This document shows positions 42,191 through 55,524 of a stretch of DNA of 64,000 nt, piece after piece (position 1 is the stretch's first letter; each line of letters begins with the position of its first letter). The notes beneath the pieces are model-generated. The model was not told where the DNA came from, made no database searches, and saw only the letters and a program-made list of their open reading frames with translations. Made by a program: the position numbers and the translations under genes. Origin of the DNA: Cucumis sativus (Eukaryota > Streptophyta > Magnoliopsida > Cucurbitales > Cucurbitaceae). The DNA lies in assembly GCF_000004075.3 (NCBI RefSeq), contig NC_026657.2:8866001-8930000 (forward strand), read 5' to 3'.

Positions 42191-45100
42191 CTAAACATTT
42201 TTTTATATATATTATAAGTTCACCATATATGACGATAATTTGATAGTAATGTGACATTAATCTACATTTAATTTGTTATTTTTATAATTTAAAAAATGTG
42301 AGTGACGTTAATTCTATTATCGTAATTATTTTTGTTACTTTTCTAAACTCCTTTTTTTCTTTCTTTCTTTTCCTGTCTATAGTTTAATAATAAATATATA
42401 TAGTTATTTTTTAATTAACCCATTCACATTGGTTAATTTTTAAACGGTGAGTTTGTAAAAATAATAAATACAAATTAGGATAACAAAGCTTATATCGCTT
42501 ACATTTTCAAAATTGCAAAAGTAAATTGTCGTTTGACTACCGTCATATTTGTCAAATTTGCAATATAAATAAAAAAAAATGTTATGAATTGATGTTTTTT
42601 TTTTTTTTTATCCAATACAATTTTCCAATTTAAATTATATCTCAGTTATGGTCAAATTCTTTACATATTTATGATTAACAAAAAGTGTTCATCTACGTGT
42701 CAATTCTCAATCCTCAAAATAAATGTTTTACGGATTCAAAGTATAATTTTATTTGTCAAAACATTACCTACGTATTAGGAGATCGAACAACATTCTCATT
42801 AGTTATGTTCAACACGTGTATCTCTATTGCATACACTCGTACTATAAATAGGGAAAAAATATATATATTTTTTTTTAGAATAATGAAAAGTATAAAAAGG
42901 AAACAAAAAATAACAAGTTAAATAGTAAAGGTAACATCGTGTTTTGTTTAAATCATGTATTTTGAGTGTGTGAATGTGTAGCAGGTTCACGAGCCAATGT
43001 ATTTTTATATCATATTGGAGTGAATAGAAATCTAACTAGAAGTCATCACGTTGTAGTTGAATATCAATTTTGAGTATCTTGAAACATATCAACAACTTCA
43101 ACCTTTACACAAAATTGAAAAAATGTTCGTTTCGAATCGGTTTGTTTTCTTTTCTTTTTAACAAATCAAATTAAAATTGTGTATATTAATTTTTATAAAG
43201 ACCAATTATTATTGTATATTAAAGACAAGATTATGTGATTGCTTTTTTTTTTTTTGTTTATTCAAATTTGAATATCACGTGAAGTGGCCTAAAATTGAGG
43301 GACACACTGTCCTTTTTGTTGAAGACTTAGGGCAAAAGTCACAGTGCCAATCAACCAAACACCTTTTTTTAAAAAAAATCATAATATCAACAATAATTCT
43401 AATAGAATAATTATTTTAAATAGTAAAATTGTCATATATCAACTACTCATTTGACTAGTTTTTATGTATTTTAAAATATCTATAAAATAAATTTAAAAAA
43501 TTACAACAATTAATGAAATTTTGTAATATTTTCACAAATGTTTGTGTTTATGTTTAATAAGATGAAGAAAATTTGCCCTTTTTAAATTGATTTCATGGAC
43601 GTGGGTTGAATGATTTTATTCCTTACTTACAATTTGGTATTCCACGTGAGTTGGATATATGATTACATTTTGCTTGTGAATGTGATCAACTAATGGGGAC
43701 TCATCTGAAATTATATTTTCTAATTAAACAATATTATTTACATGCCATCTTTTAATATATTAATATTAATAATATATATATAGATAGATAGTGAAAAAAA
43801 ATAAGAAAAACTATATCACATCATAAAAAAAGTTTTAAAAAAAATGATTTAATGAGTAAGACAAGTAATTAGATATATTATATTGTAAAAGAACGGTTTA
43901 TTTTAAAATTTGTTATTTTTACAATTTATTAAATGTGGTGACATGAGCTCTATTATCATTTTTTTTTTTGCTGTTTTTTCAAACACTTAAAATATTAACC
44001 AAACTAAAAAATATATGTTGTTCGTTGTTATACTCAACTTTTATATTTTATCAAAATCTTACACTTTTCTTCGTTGATGTTAAAAACCCAAAACTTTTAT
44101 TGGATAACTATTTGAACTGTGTGTTGTAATCCATACAACAAAATATGAAAAGTAGAGATAGAGAAAAAGGTTGAGTTCATTGGTAAATGTAAAAAAATTG
44201 TATAGTTAATAGATTACTGTATAAGTTTAGTATTTAAATCGACTTGTTTGCACCAACTTAAAAAAGTTTAATGGTCAAACGACCTTTGAAACTTTGTCTA
44301 ACAGGTCGGGTTAAAAAGTCTTCGTGTTGACTTGTTTTTTTGGCTGAGGGGGTAAAAATGGAAATGACTGATTAACTTGTAGGACAATTCAAGAATCTAA
44401 TCAACATTAATGTGACCTAGTGTTTATAAACTATGTGAGGTATGAATTGCACGAATTTCAACCGTCTGATCATTTTTGCTCATTAAATCGAAGGCTTGTT
44501 GGTGACTCTCATAATTAATACATTTATTTAAATAACACAATTCTAGGGAAATGGCAATGTAAAAAATGTTTATTATTAATAATGTGTAATTAATTGTTTA
44601 ATTTAAAGATTCTCTTTGTAGAACTAAAGCTAGAAGTGTGTCAGTTTATTTTTAAATCTCATTTACCTAAGTCTTTGTATTTATTTCATTTGAGTACTTA
44701 TGTATATATTATATATATTCTCATTTTGCCTCTCCACGTCATTTTCTTTCATCTCAAGACATCGTATTTAATAAAAGTTTTAAAATATACACAACTTTTG
44801 ATTAAATAATTTATAGTTACTAGTGAGCCATAGTCACTTTTTAAAACTGCAGTGACCATCACAAGTGTAGTGAAAATATGAGAAGATTTTTTTTTTTTTT
44901 TGAAAATACAGTTATTTTAATTATTGTCTTGTTAATTAAAGTTAGGGTTATTTTTAAATATAACAAAATAATCATAGTCTAAGATAAGACGGTGAAAGTT
45001 AGTAGATATACGACTTTTAAGACTTATAGTAGCTTCATTGAACTAAAAAAAATGACGAAGATATCTATCTTGTGCTAACCTATTTGCTCTTACCCTTCCA

Positions 45101-46784
45101 AATGTCCATCTAACTTAATTACACATATTTGCTAGTTTTGGGGATGAAAGCTAAATACACTAAATAAGATTTAGTTTTAATCAATTATAGTCTATTTAAA
45201 TTATTTTTTTTATAGAAATCTATTAAATAACCACAAAATTTTAAAAATAAACATAATATGTGAAACTATTTTAAAATGATGAATTTTAAAAAAATAGTAT
45301 TATTTACTTTTCATATCAAAATTTTAATCAAGTCCAAAATAGACAATCATAAATTTAATTAAATTATAAATTATTAATTTTTTGATATATTTTTAGGATT
45401 GATACTTCGTGTGGTGTGAACATAACTGTAGTGTATCTGGTGTTACTATACATATAGTTCCTACGTTTAATACATCTCTTATGCATATAATTAATTATAA
45501 AATGTACGCACAAAACAACATCAATTGAATTTAAGAGAAAGTTAAGAACACAATATATTTCTATATAAAAAATTATTATACAATTTATTGTTTCCAATTT
45601 ATGTTTCTACTTTTCTTGAGAAATATAATCTGTGAAAAATAGTTTCCCTCTATTATTTTTCAATTTTATTTGATTCTAATTATATTATGCCTTCAAATCA
45701 ATACTTTTATTTTGATTTCTTTATTGAATTTAAATTTTAGTTTATATTTAGCTATATTTATTTTACGTTTTATATTTATATGATTTTAAAATTTTAATTA
45801 ATTTTATATTTGAATTTATATACTATTTTTATATTCCAAATTTAAACTGTGAATATAATTTTTAAAATTTTAAATTTCAATTTCGCATTATGCATATTTA
45901 TATGTTATTTTACATTTAAATAAGGTAGTTTTTGTATTTTTTAATTGTTATATACTTTTTTCCATTGTTGCTCGTGGATTTTTATTATATTTTGGATCCA
46001 ATCACTCAAAATTAAATTTTTTTTATCTAAATTGATTAAATAAATGGATTAAAAAAATGATATTTTTAGAAATAGTAAAATAAATTAAAATATTAGCAAA
46101 ATATTGGATTTTATGTATACGAGGGGTAGAATTTGTAAAATTTGCTGTTTTTTTAAATTTCCCCATAAAACTATTTAAACTCCTTAAAGGTAAATGTTTT
46201 ATTTATTTTATAATTTTACCTGTTTTTTCAAATAAAAATATGGATATATTTTTAGGATTTATAGGAATGTTAATAATTTTTTTTCTTTTTATGGGACAAA
46301 AAAAAGAGAAAAGAACTAATTTTCAAATTATCAACGGTTCATGAACACTCTGCCCTCCAGAGCTTATAATTTTGATGCATGGAGCAAGACCAAGGAAGCA
46401 AATAAGAAGCAACAATGGAGGCCATTCTTATTCAAAACTCAACCTTTCTTCAACTTCAAATGATAAACACACAACCCATTCTGGTTTTTTTGCTCTCTCT
46501 CTGTTCATCACTTTCCTCTGTTTTCGTGCCATATTTTCCATTATTCAATTCTTCCCCTCTCTTCCCTAGAGAGAAAAAAGCCCAAAAACAAGCATCCAAA
46601 GCGCGGCGTGGGTAGTGGGTTGGATTTTGATAATCTCAAAACAATGCTCCACAATTCTCTATTTTATTGGCTTCAATTTGATTCCCTTCCTTGATGAATC
46701 GCCATTGCTAGTAGTTCTTCGAGAGAAACGGAAAGAGGCTGCAATATCAATGATACGAACCCGAGAAGAAGGGTTTGGAAATTG
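42191..46784. other. AT-rich intergenic DNA and receptor-kinase promoter
   Basis: No supportable gene from 42191 to about 46300; open frames are short and A/T-biased, with many homopolymer runs. 46300-46784 is less AT-rich and should contain the promoter and leader of the LRR kinase, including several upstream ATGs (for example 46375, 46415, 46750) that would make short upstream ORFs if transcribed. Confidence 0.45.
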
Positions 46785-49700
46785 ATGCAAATGTCGTCGA
46801 TGCCTTATTCGAGACAATATTTCTCCATCTCATTCTTCTTCTTCTTCTTCTCATTTTTCTCTGTTCTTCATTGTGTTTCTTATGTCTATGCTTCTAATGG
46901 CGAAGCCGCTATGTTATTTTCATGGCTTCGAAGTTCTGGTAGTGGTTCTCATTTCTCCGATTGGAATGCTCTTGACGCTAGTCCATGTAACTGGACCTCC
47001 ATTTCTTGCTCCCCTCATGGGTTTGTTACTGACATTAGTATTCAGTTTGTTCCTCTTCGGCTTCCTCTGCCTTCGAATCTCTCTTCGTTTCGGTTTCTTC
47101 AGAAGCTTGTTGTCTCCGGTGCTAATGTTACCGGAAAAATCCCCGACGACATCGGGAACTGTACGGAACTTGTAGTTCTTGACTTGAGCTTCAATAATCT
47201 CGTGGGGTCTATTCCCGGAAGTATTGGGAATCTCCGGAAGTTAGAGGACTTGATTTTGAATGGAAACCAGTTGACGGGGAGTATTCCGGCGGAGTTGGGG
47301 TTTTGTTCTAGCCTAAAGAATCTCTTCATTTTTGATAATTTACTATCTGGGTTTTTGCCGCCGGACATTGGAAAATTGGAAAATCTCGAAGTTCTTCGAG
47401 CGGGAGGTAACAAAGAAATCACGGGAGAAATCCCACCGGAGTTTGGAAACTGCAGTAAACTGGCATTGTTAGGATTGGCCGATACTCGGATTTCCGGCCG
47501 GTTACCGTCGTCTCTGGGAAAGCTTAAGAACCTTCGGACATTGTCGATTTACACAACTTTGCTCTCCGGTGAAATTCCATCTGATTTAGGTAACTGTTCC
47601 GAGCTTGTTGATTTGTATCTTTATGAAAATCGTCTCTCAGGTTCGATTCCACCACAGATAGGAGACCTTAAAAAACTTGAACAATTGTTCTTATGGCAGA
47701 ACAATCTAATTGGGGCAATCCCAAAGGAGATTGGTAACTGTAGCAGTTTAAGAAGAATTGATTTCTCTTTGAATTATCTGTCTGGGACTTTACCTTTAAC
47801 GTTAGGGAAACTTTCAAAGCTAGAAGAGTTTATGATTAGTGATAACAATGTCTCTGGTTCAATTCCTTCTAGTCTTTCAGATGCCAAGAATTTATTGCAG
47901 TTGCAATTTGATAACAATCAGATTTCTGGGTTGATTCCACCAGAGCTTGGAACCTTATCAAAGCTTACTGTGTTGTTGGCATGGCAGAACCAACTTGAAG
48001 GAAGCATTCCTGAAAGTTTAGAAGGGTGTAGTAGTCTTGAAGCTATTGATTTGTCTCACAACTCACTTACTGGTGTTATTCCTTCTGGATTGTTTCAGCT
48101 TCGTAATCTTTCAAAACTTCTGTTGATTTCCAATGATATATCTGGTCCAATCCCTCCCGAAATCGGTAACGGCAGCTCACTTGTGCGGTTGCGGCTTGGA
48201 AACAACCGGATAACAGGTGGGATTCCTAGAACAATTGGCAGGTTGAGTAGTTTAGACTTTCTTGATCTCTCTGGGAATCGTATTTCTGGTCCATTGCCTG
48301 ATGAGATTGGGAATTGCAAAGAGTTGCAGATGATAGATTTGAGCTATAATGCTTTAGAAGGTCCTTTGCCTAACTCATTGGCTTCTTTGTCTGAGCTTCA
48401 GGTCTTCGACGTTTCATCTAACCGATTTTTAGGGGAGCTTCCGGGGAGCTTTGGGAGTCTTGTTTCGTTAAATAAGCTTGTTTTGAGAGCAAACTTGTTA
48501 TCGGGATCAATACCACCATCACTTGGTCTATGTTCAGGTTTGCAACGACTCGATCTTAGTAACAACCATTTTACTGGCAATATTCCAGTGGAGCTTGGAC
48601 AGCTTGATGGTCTTGAAATTGCTCTCAACCTCAGCAACAATGAGCTTTATGGACCAATCCCACCTCAAATGTCTGCACTTACTAAGCTTTCGGTACTTGA
48701 TCTTTCCCGAAACAACCTCGAGGGTGACTTGAAACCACTTGCAGGGCTGAGTAATCTGGTCTCTCTCAACATCTCTTACAATAATTTCAGTGGTTATCTT
48801 CCTGACAACAAGCTTTTCAGGCAGCTATCACCAACGGACCTGACTGGCAACGAAAGGCTATGTTCTTCGATCAGGGACTCATGTTTTTCTATGGATGGAT
48901 CAGGACTAACAAGGAATGGAAACAATGTGAGATTATCACATAAGCTTAAGCTAGCAATTGCCTTGCTTGTTGCTTTAACATTTGTCATGATGATCATGGG
49001 GATTATTGCTGTGGTTAGAGCAAGAAGAAACATAATTGATGATGATGATTCAGAGTTAGGGGACAAATGGCCTTGGCAATTCACACCATTCCAGAAACTA
49101 AATTTCTCTGTGGACCAAGTGTTAAGAAGCCTCATTGATTCAAATGTGATTGGAAAAGGATGCTCTGGGGTTGTCTATCGTGCTGATATCGGTAATGGCG
49201 AGACCATTGCAGTAAAGAAACTTTGGCCAACAATATCAGCTGCTGCTGATGGGTATACTGATGAAAAACCGAGGGTTCGCGATTCCTTCTCGACGGAGGT
49301 GAAAACTTTAGGCTTGATTCGTCATAAGAACATTGTTAGATTCTTGGGTTGTTGTTGGAATAAAAACACAAGGTTGCTCATGTATGATTACATGCCCAAT
49401 GGGAGTTTGGGAAGCCTTCTTCATGAAAGGGGAGGGAAAAATGATGCATTGGATTGGGGACTTAGGTACAAAATTTTGCTTGGTGCAGCACAGGGGCTTG
49501 CTTACTTGCACCATGACTGTGTCCCTGCTATTGTTCATAGGGACATCAAGGCCAATAACATTCTGGTTGGCCTAGATTTTGAGCCTTACATTGCTGATTT
49601 CGGCCTCGCCAAGCTTGTCGATGAAGGCAATTTTGGTCGGTCCTCCAACACTGTCGCTGGTTCTTATGGCTACATTGCTCCCGGTAAGTGCTCTCTTGAA

Positions 49701-50658
49701 TTATCGTTTTCATTTCATATCAACTAATTTATTTATCTGGTCTGTTAAAGAAACCAAGAACTAACCGTGTATAACTACATCCACAATTAGAAAGAGAGAG
49801 CAATTTATTATTAGGGATAAATATCAAATACTACAAATTACAGAGCTACTAATAAGGTTTGAGAGTTTATAAATAACACCTCTCTAAATCTTGTGCTTGG
49901 TTATTCAAAATGCAAATATCAGATTCATGACATTTCAACACAATTTTACTTTATAAAACTTTCCATCTATATGTCAAAACCTTGAAGTGTCGCAATCAAG
50001 TATAATTTAGCATAAAGCTAAATTTATTATTTTCCCCCTTAACTGAATCCTTTACTACTGGCTTTCTCCGTTGTAGTGACAAACAACATTCGTTTTTCAA
50101 CCTGATAGTAAGAGACATCATTCTTTCTTTTCCTTTTCAGAATACGGATACATGATGAAGATCACAGAAAAGAGCGATGTTTACAGCTTTGGCGTAGTAG
50201 TATTAGAAGTCTTAACAGGGAAGCAACCAATTGATCCAACAATACCAGGAGGGCTACATGTGGTTGATTGGGTGAGACAAAAGAAAGGAGTGGGGGTTCT
50301 AGACTCAGCTCTTCTGTCTAGGCCAGAGTCAGAGATAGAGGAAATGATGCAAGTTTTAGGCATAGCATTGCTGTGTGTGAACTTCTCCCCGGACGAGCGC
50401 CCGAATATGAAAGATGTCGCTGCCATGCTCAAAGAAATAAAGCAAGAAACCGACTCGAAGATTGACGTGTTCGTTGAAGGAGGGTGCGATGGTCAAGAAA
50501 ATAAGAGGCCAAGGGGGGTGTTGGCAATGGCAACAGCTTCATCTTCTGCTAATAAACTGGGAATAGAAAGTGTTTGTGTTAAAAGTGATGGTTTCAGCCT
50601 CACTTCTTCCTCACTGCTTCACCCATCTTCCTCTACTGCCAAAATGGGAGCCAAATGA
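46785..50658 (+). CDS. LRR receptor-like kinase, RGI/RGFR (RCH) type
   Basis: Two exons, 46785-49683 and 50141-50658; 3417 nt, 1138 aa. The first in-frame ATG was chosen (others at 46791 and 46800). It is a plasma-membrane receptor kinase of the clade containing RCH1/RCH2, receptors for root meristem growth factor peptides. Signal peptide to about residue 37; cysteine-capped N-domain with SPCNWTSISC; about two dozen 24-residue plant LRRs; membrane helix around 720-742. The kinase domain has the GKGCSG loop, catalytic Lys811, HRD 918-920 and DFG 938-940, so it is an RD kinase with all key residues. The RxGG ligand-recognition motif of RGF receptors is present as RAGG at 205-208. The single intron interrupts the kinase just after GYIAP. 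The exact orthologue within the RGI group cannot be fixed here. Confidence 0.93.
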
Positions 50659-51767
50659 ATTAAAGAATTGTATAATATAACAATACAGGGGAGAGAGTAT
50701 GGTGATTTCCATTTCTTTAGCTGTGTTTCTATGTTTTTTTTTCTTAATCCTTCCCAATTTTTTCTATGTAAAGAGAGATGGCAAAATGTAATTTTAACTG
50801 ACATTATTGTTTCAGCTTCTTCACTTAGATCTTTTTTAAAAAAGTAAAATCTTGATCTTGGTAATAGATAGAACATAATCATGATTACGTCCACTATGCT
50901 TACTTGGAAAGAGTAAAAATATGATTTCATTTCAGTTCTCAAAATTTTCATTAGTCTATCTTGAAGATTTAATTTTTTAAAAAAATTAAACTACCGCTGG
51001 AAAGTTCAACCTTCTAAGTTGTAATCTGACCATCGAAATAACTGGAATTTCAAATATTCATATATATGATTTAAGAACTTATCAGATGTTTCTAATAGGC
51101 CATCACATTTTCTATCCTGTGTACATTTTTTTAATAGTTCACACACCTATTATATTAAAAATCTAAGATCAAAATTAATTGCACGTGATAATTCAATTTC
51201 AACTCTAATTGCTCTCCGTTCATTTTAGATACCTTTTTAATACATCAATGTTATTATAGTAAAGGTAACTCTTTGAATGATCTATCAGACATTTAATTTT
51301 CTAATTTTTTTAGGGCAACTTTTACTGAGCAAAATAAGCACTAATAACAGCGCACTCCTTTATCCAACAACAAACGAACACGTGGACCATTTTGAGCTCA
51401 ACTGACGAAACGCAACCGGAAAAGTGGCGTATTCCGGCCATGCAAAGGAATCGACATGCAACCCGGCGTTGGACGACCTTCATAAATATTTATCATGCAT
51501 TTTTAATATATATATCTGAAGTTTCAACCAACTCTCTGGTCACAAAATTTAATAATTTCTATTTTTCCAAGAACGTTAATAAATAAAACAATGTCACAGA
51601 CCAGTGTTGCTCTTAAATTAATTAATTAAATTACCATTTACTCCTCAATCGGCTGCCTCGCAATTACGCCTTCAACAGTTCCTCCTCTCACTTCTTCCCG
51701 TTTTTCTCCCTATATATAATCCCATTTCCCCCCTTACAAGTCCACGAAATAATTAGAGATATATACA
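50659..51767. other. 3' flank of the kinase and promoter of the glycine-rich gene
   Basis: 50659-50850 is the likely kinase 3' UTR. A TATA box TATATATAAT at 51711-51720 and a C/T-rich leader precede the next start codon by about 48 nt. AACACGTGG near 51377 is an ACGT element. No other gene seen. Confidence 0.5.
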
Positions 51768-52639
51768 ATGGAGAAGCTCTTTGTAATGTTTTTGCTGGTG
51801 GCTGTTGCGGCGGCGCGTGGCGTTCCTGGTGGTGATCAAGCGGAGTTCGTGGAGGCTGTTGAAGTGAAGGCCGCGGAGCTGCCGAGGAATGCTGGGCGTG
51901 GGGATGCTGTTCGTGATGAGAAGAATTTTATCTACGGTGGAGTTGGTGGCTTTGCTGGAATGGGCGGGTACCACACTCTAAAATAACCAATACTCACGTG
52001 CAATTCCATGCATCCATTTTCGAAAAGGAATTTTTTTATAAAGATTAAATTGAATTCTTAAATGGGTGCACCAAAAGCTACACAATGGATGTAGTCTAAA
52101 CCAAGTTTTTTCCCCTTTAAATTTTCTCTAATCGTTCAATTTTTGTTTAAGAACTTGCATTATTATTAATTCTAGGAAGCTGACATGTTTTTTCTTAATG
52201 ATTTTGACTTGAATTCAATTGTATTTATTGAAATATTTTGCATGATACTATAACTCTTTCAAGTAATGTAATTATTATTATTTGGTTTAACAGATACGCA
52301 GGGTTGGGAGGCTTGCCGATGCTAGGGGGTTCAGCCGGGATCGGAAAATTTGGTGGAATTGGTGGGGTCGCTGGAATTGGTAGCTTGGGTGACCCCGGCG
52401 GTCTGGGAGGTGGAGGAGCTGGTCCCGGCGTCGGAGGAGCTAGCGGGATTGGCGGTTTAGCCGGGCATGGACTTGGCGGAGCAGGCGGAATTGGTGGTCT
52501 AGCTGGGCATGGACTTGGTGGGGCTGGGGGCGTCGGAACCGGCAGTGGCATCGGAGGCATTGGAGGATCCAACGGTGGTATTGGAGGAGACGGCGGAGCT
52601 GGCGGTGGTCCGCCAGTCAGTGGCTCTATTCGCCCATAA
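51768..52639 (+). CDS. Secreted glycine-rich protein 1
   Basis: Two exons, 51768-51967 and 52294-52639; 546 nt, 181 aa. The intron donor (GG then GTACC) and acceptor (TTTAACAG) join to give MGGYAGLGGL in frame; without splicing the frame ends after HTLK. The first 17 or so residues (MEKLFVMFLLVAVAAARG) form a signal peptide. A short acidic/basic spacer with DEKNFIYGG follows, then a low-complexity domain of GG, GIGG and GLGG blocks, with a perfect repeat of GIGGLAGHGLGGAG. The class is thought to serve as extracellular or cell-wall structural protein; a specific role cannot be read from the sequence. In Arabidopsis a glycine-rich gene, At1g04660, sits between FLIP and the pectate lyase region, so this is a candidate counterpart. 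Exon 2 is much more GC-rich than its surroundings. Confidence 0.85.
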
Positions 52640-54257
52640 GGTCTTGAAAAAGAAAATGTGTAGTAATGTTAATTAGTGGTGCTTTTTGTGGGTGCTGAAG
52701 CTCATGTAGGGATTTTTATTTTTGTGTGTTTCTAAATTATGCATGGCATGCATGCATGCACGTACTATGCTCCCGTCTTTATTAAATAAATATTAGTTTC
52801 CTTTCTCTTAACACAAGGCTTTTAAATACGAATTTACCACGTTGAAGTGTGAATTTTAAATTTTAAGAAAACTTTGAAATATTCTCATGTCATATAGCTA
52901 TACAGTTGTTACTCTCATACAGGGGAACTTAGTATAGGTTTAAAGAAATTTGAGTTTTCTTTAACGATATGATATATATACATGCATGTATAAACTGAAA
53001 AAATACAAATAATAAAAAAATAGCTATACTGCAAAACAGTCTCCACTAATCTATTTGTCGTCAAGTATCCGTTGGTGCATATACACTTATATGACATTAA
53101 TTTTTATCTTCAGCTATGCGTTTGATCTTCTAGATTACAACCAATATTTTAACCATATACAATGTTAATAAAACTCTATAGCATATGTCGTACTTAACAA
53201 ATCAAGGAATCTAAAAAAGACATTAAAAATGCACCCAAATATTAGAAGCGACACGTACAAATGTTTCATGCAATAATCTGGAACACATACAATAATATGG
53301 CTTAAATTTGTTCGTCATAAATTAAAAGAAAGCAATCAAATGTTATTATTGTGGTATTAACTACCAAAGCGAATTTGGGCTGCAGAAGTTTCAATCCCTC
53401 GATTTTGTAATTGTTGTTGCAGTTAAATATATATATGTGTGTTGGTATAGTTGAATGTTAAACAAATGTTTAGTCATATATTTATTTAATGATGATTTTT
53501 GCATGGCCACCACTTGTAAGATCCTCTTCTTTATTTTAACCACCACAGTTTGATCTATCAAAACCTGCATGCATGTCTCGAACCTATCACGATCCCATTT
53601 GTCCAAATATTTTTCAAAAATGAAAACTAATAAATTAATTAATTTCAAGAGGTGAGATCAGCCTTCCTCTTGAATACATTTTTTGGGACGTTCGTTTAGA
53701 ACTATAGCTTTTAATAAACTACACTCTGCGAAGTCTATTACCGAGCTCACTAATGTAGTGGGTTAATTATCATAACGGATGAGTTGTAATTAACATATGT
53801 TTGAAGTATCAATTTGAGTTAATCAATCATAATAGCTTAAGAAACATTAATTACTATACTTGAATGTTCAAGTTTACGTTGGTTATATAAACTAATTCAC
53901 TCTATTCGACTTTCACACAATTCACAAAATTTTACAGGCAGTCAATGCAACAAAGGCTTTGATACAGCTAGCAAAAATATGACTTACTATTTGACTATAA
54001 ACATCCATTATCACTTTCAAAAGTTCAATAGGTTCAATTTTATCTTTACAATTTATTGGTGTCGTGTCAAATTGAATGGCCAAGCCGATGCCATGTAAGT
54101 GTCCAAATCAAAGGTTCCACAGCCTCCTTGTCAAGCTAAATTCTCCACAAATGCCATACATCCAAAATAAAATATCCCAATGCCCTGCTTCTAAATTCTT
54201 TCTATAAATATCAACACTAACAACATACATTCCCCCATTCCTACCCATATCCCCCAT
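52640..54257. other. Intergenic between the two glycine-rich genes
   Basis: Contains the 3' UTR of the first gene (with GCATGCATGCATGCA at 52747-52761) and AT-rich DNA with no gene. A TATA box TCTATAAATA at 54201-54210 serves the second gene. Confidence 0.5.
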
Positions 54258-54482
54258 ATGGCTCGACCCGGAATTTTCCTCTGTATTTTGGCTTTGATCA
54301 TAGCCAGTAGCTTCGCTAACCAGCAGCCGGCCAACGTCGGCACTGGCAGCACGAAAACTATTACTGGAGGAGGCGGCGGCGGTGGAGGCGGAGGAGGTGG
54401 AGGTGGATCGAGTAGTGGTCCGGCCACGGGCTCTGGGAGCGGTTCGGGGTCAGGAAGTGGTGGCGGGGGGTCGGGTCGGTAG
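54258..54482 (+). CDS. Small secreted glycine-rich protein 2
   Basis: Single exon, 74 aa. The start is the first ATG after a well-placed TATA box (54201-54210). Residues 1-20 (ending IIASSFA) form a signal peptide. The mature part begins NQQPANVGTGS and is then a run of 14 glycines followed by GS-type repeats, ending GGGGSGR. Low-complexity glycine/serine tails are common in plant wall proteins and in some precursors of small secreted peptides, but no conserved peptide motif is visible. It lies 1.6 kb downstream of the first glycine-rich gene on the same strand. The two share only general composition, so a tandem duplication is not shown. Codon bias and a clean promoter favour a real gene. 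Confidence 0.65.
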   Translation: MARPGIFLCILALIIASSFANQQPANVGTGSTKTITGGGGGGGGGGGGGGSSSGPATGSGSGSGSGSGGGGSGR

Positions 54483-55524
54483 AGGTTGATGGCCCGTTGG
54501 AAGACGACTTGTCGTCTCTCCAATCTTGGTGTCGTTTTACGTATAACAACGTGTATGTCGACAATAAAGAGCGTTGGGATATTGTGTTTTTAGTGTAATG
54601 TATTAATGAATAAGCTGCTGCACGTGCCAATGCTTTCACAGTTTTTTACACACGGTTAAATTAAGAATCTATCTAAATACAAATTCAACAACTCGTATCT
54701 ATTTCTCACGTACTAAATAATTAACTTGTAACTAACCAAAACGAAATTGTTTTGGTTGTCATACACTTTTGAATTTCGTATTTCGTTTTATTTTAGTACT
54801 CTAGGTTTGAAAATGTATTAAACAATAAACTAAATAGATGAAATAGTTTTTTAAAAATATATTAAGGAGCGTTTGAAGGAAGTATGGAGATTGTAGTGGT
54901 CTAGTTTTGGTTTGTAAGAAGGTTTGCTAAATGTGATGAAGAGGAATGGAGAGAGAGTTAGTGGTCGACTATGGGAAGACGAGAGTGAGAGAAGGATTAC
55001 CAAAAACCTAATCCTAATTCCTACCCCACTCCACTTTCTTCAAATACGAGAGACAACCACCTCTTAAATACGTAAAAGAAAATGGTTATTTTCAAAATAT
55101 AACCAAACAAACCAACAAATTAACAAATTTTTGAATATTATTATTTTGTGTAATTTCAATAAACACATATAAGACTATTAGTAATAGATGTATATCAGTG
55201 TTATTAATAAAACGAGACATAGTTTCAATCATTAACTAATTTTGTTACATTTTAAAATAATTTGAGCATTTTTTTTTGTTATTCAAAACAATTGGTTGAA
55301 GAAAAATGATTTATGGAGGCATTACGAGAAATAAACAATGTCTGGGCTGTTGGGGAGGCCCATATAAAATAAAATAAGTTTGGGGTAAAAATGGAAATAA
55401 CGTAAAGTAGAAGGATTTTTTAAAATACAAACACCCTGACTTCATTTTTACGCATCATAAAGGCGGGAAAGCTTCAAATACACAAACCGGAGGATTAAGC
55501 GCGCGAGAAAGAGGAAGAGAAGCC
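54483..55524. other. Intergenic and FLIP promoter
   Basis: 3' UTR of glycine-rich gene 2, then AT-rich DNA with a weak TGATAGA-type repeat near 55130-55270. Just upstream of FLIP are TGGGCT (about 55343) and GGCCCA (about 55357) followed by CATATAAAAT, a compact promoter of the kind used by constitutively expressed or dividing-cell genes. Confidence 0.45.

Noticed and set aside
52225..52572. Minus-strand proline-rich open frame (115 codons)
   Set aside because: It is the antisense shadow of the glycine codons (GGN read as NCC) of glycine-rich protein 1 exon 2; no promoter or signal peptide fits.
51768..54482. The two glycine-rich genes as a recent tandem duplication
   Set aside because: They share only glycine-rich composition and a signal peptide. 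Exon structure, spacer sequence and repeat units differ.
54191..54523. Minus-strand proline-rich open frame (110 codons)
   Set aside because: Antisense shadow of the polyglycine run of glycine-rich protein 2.
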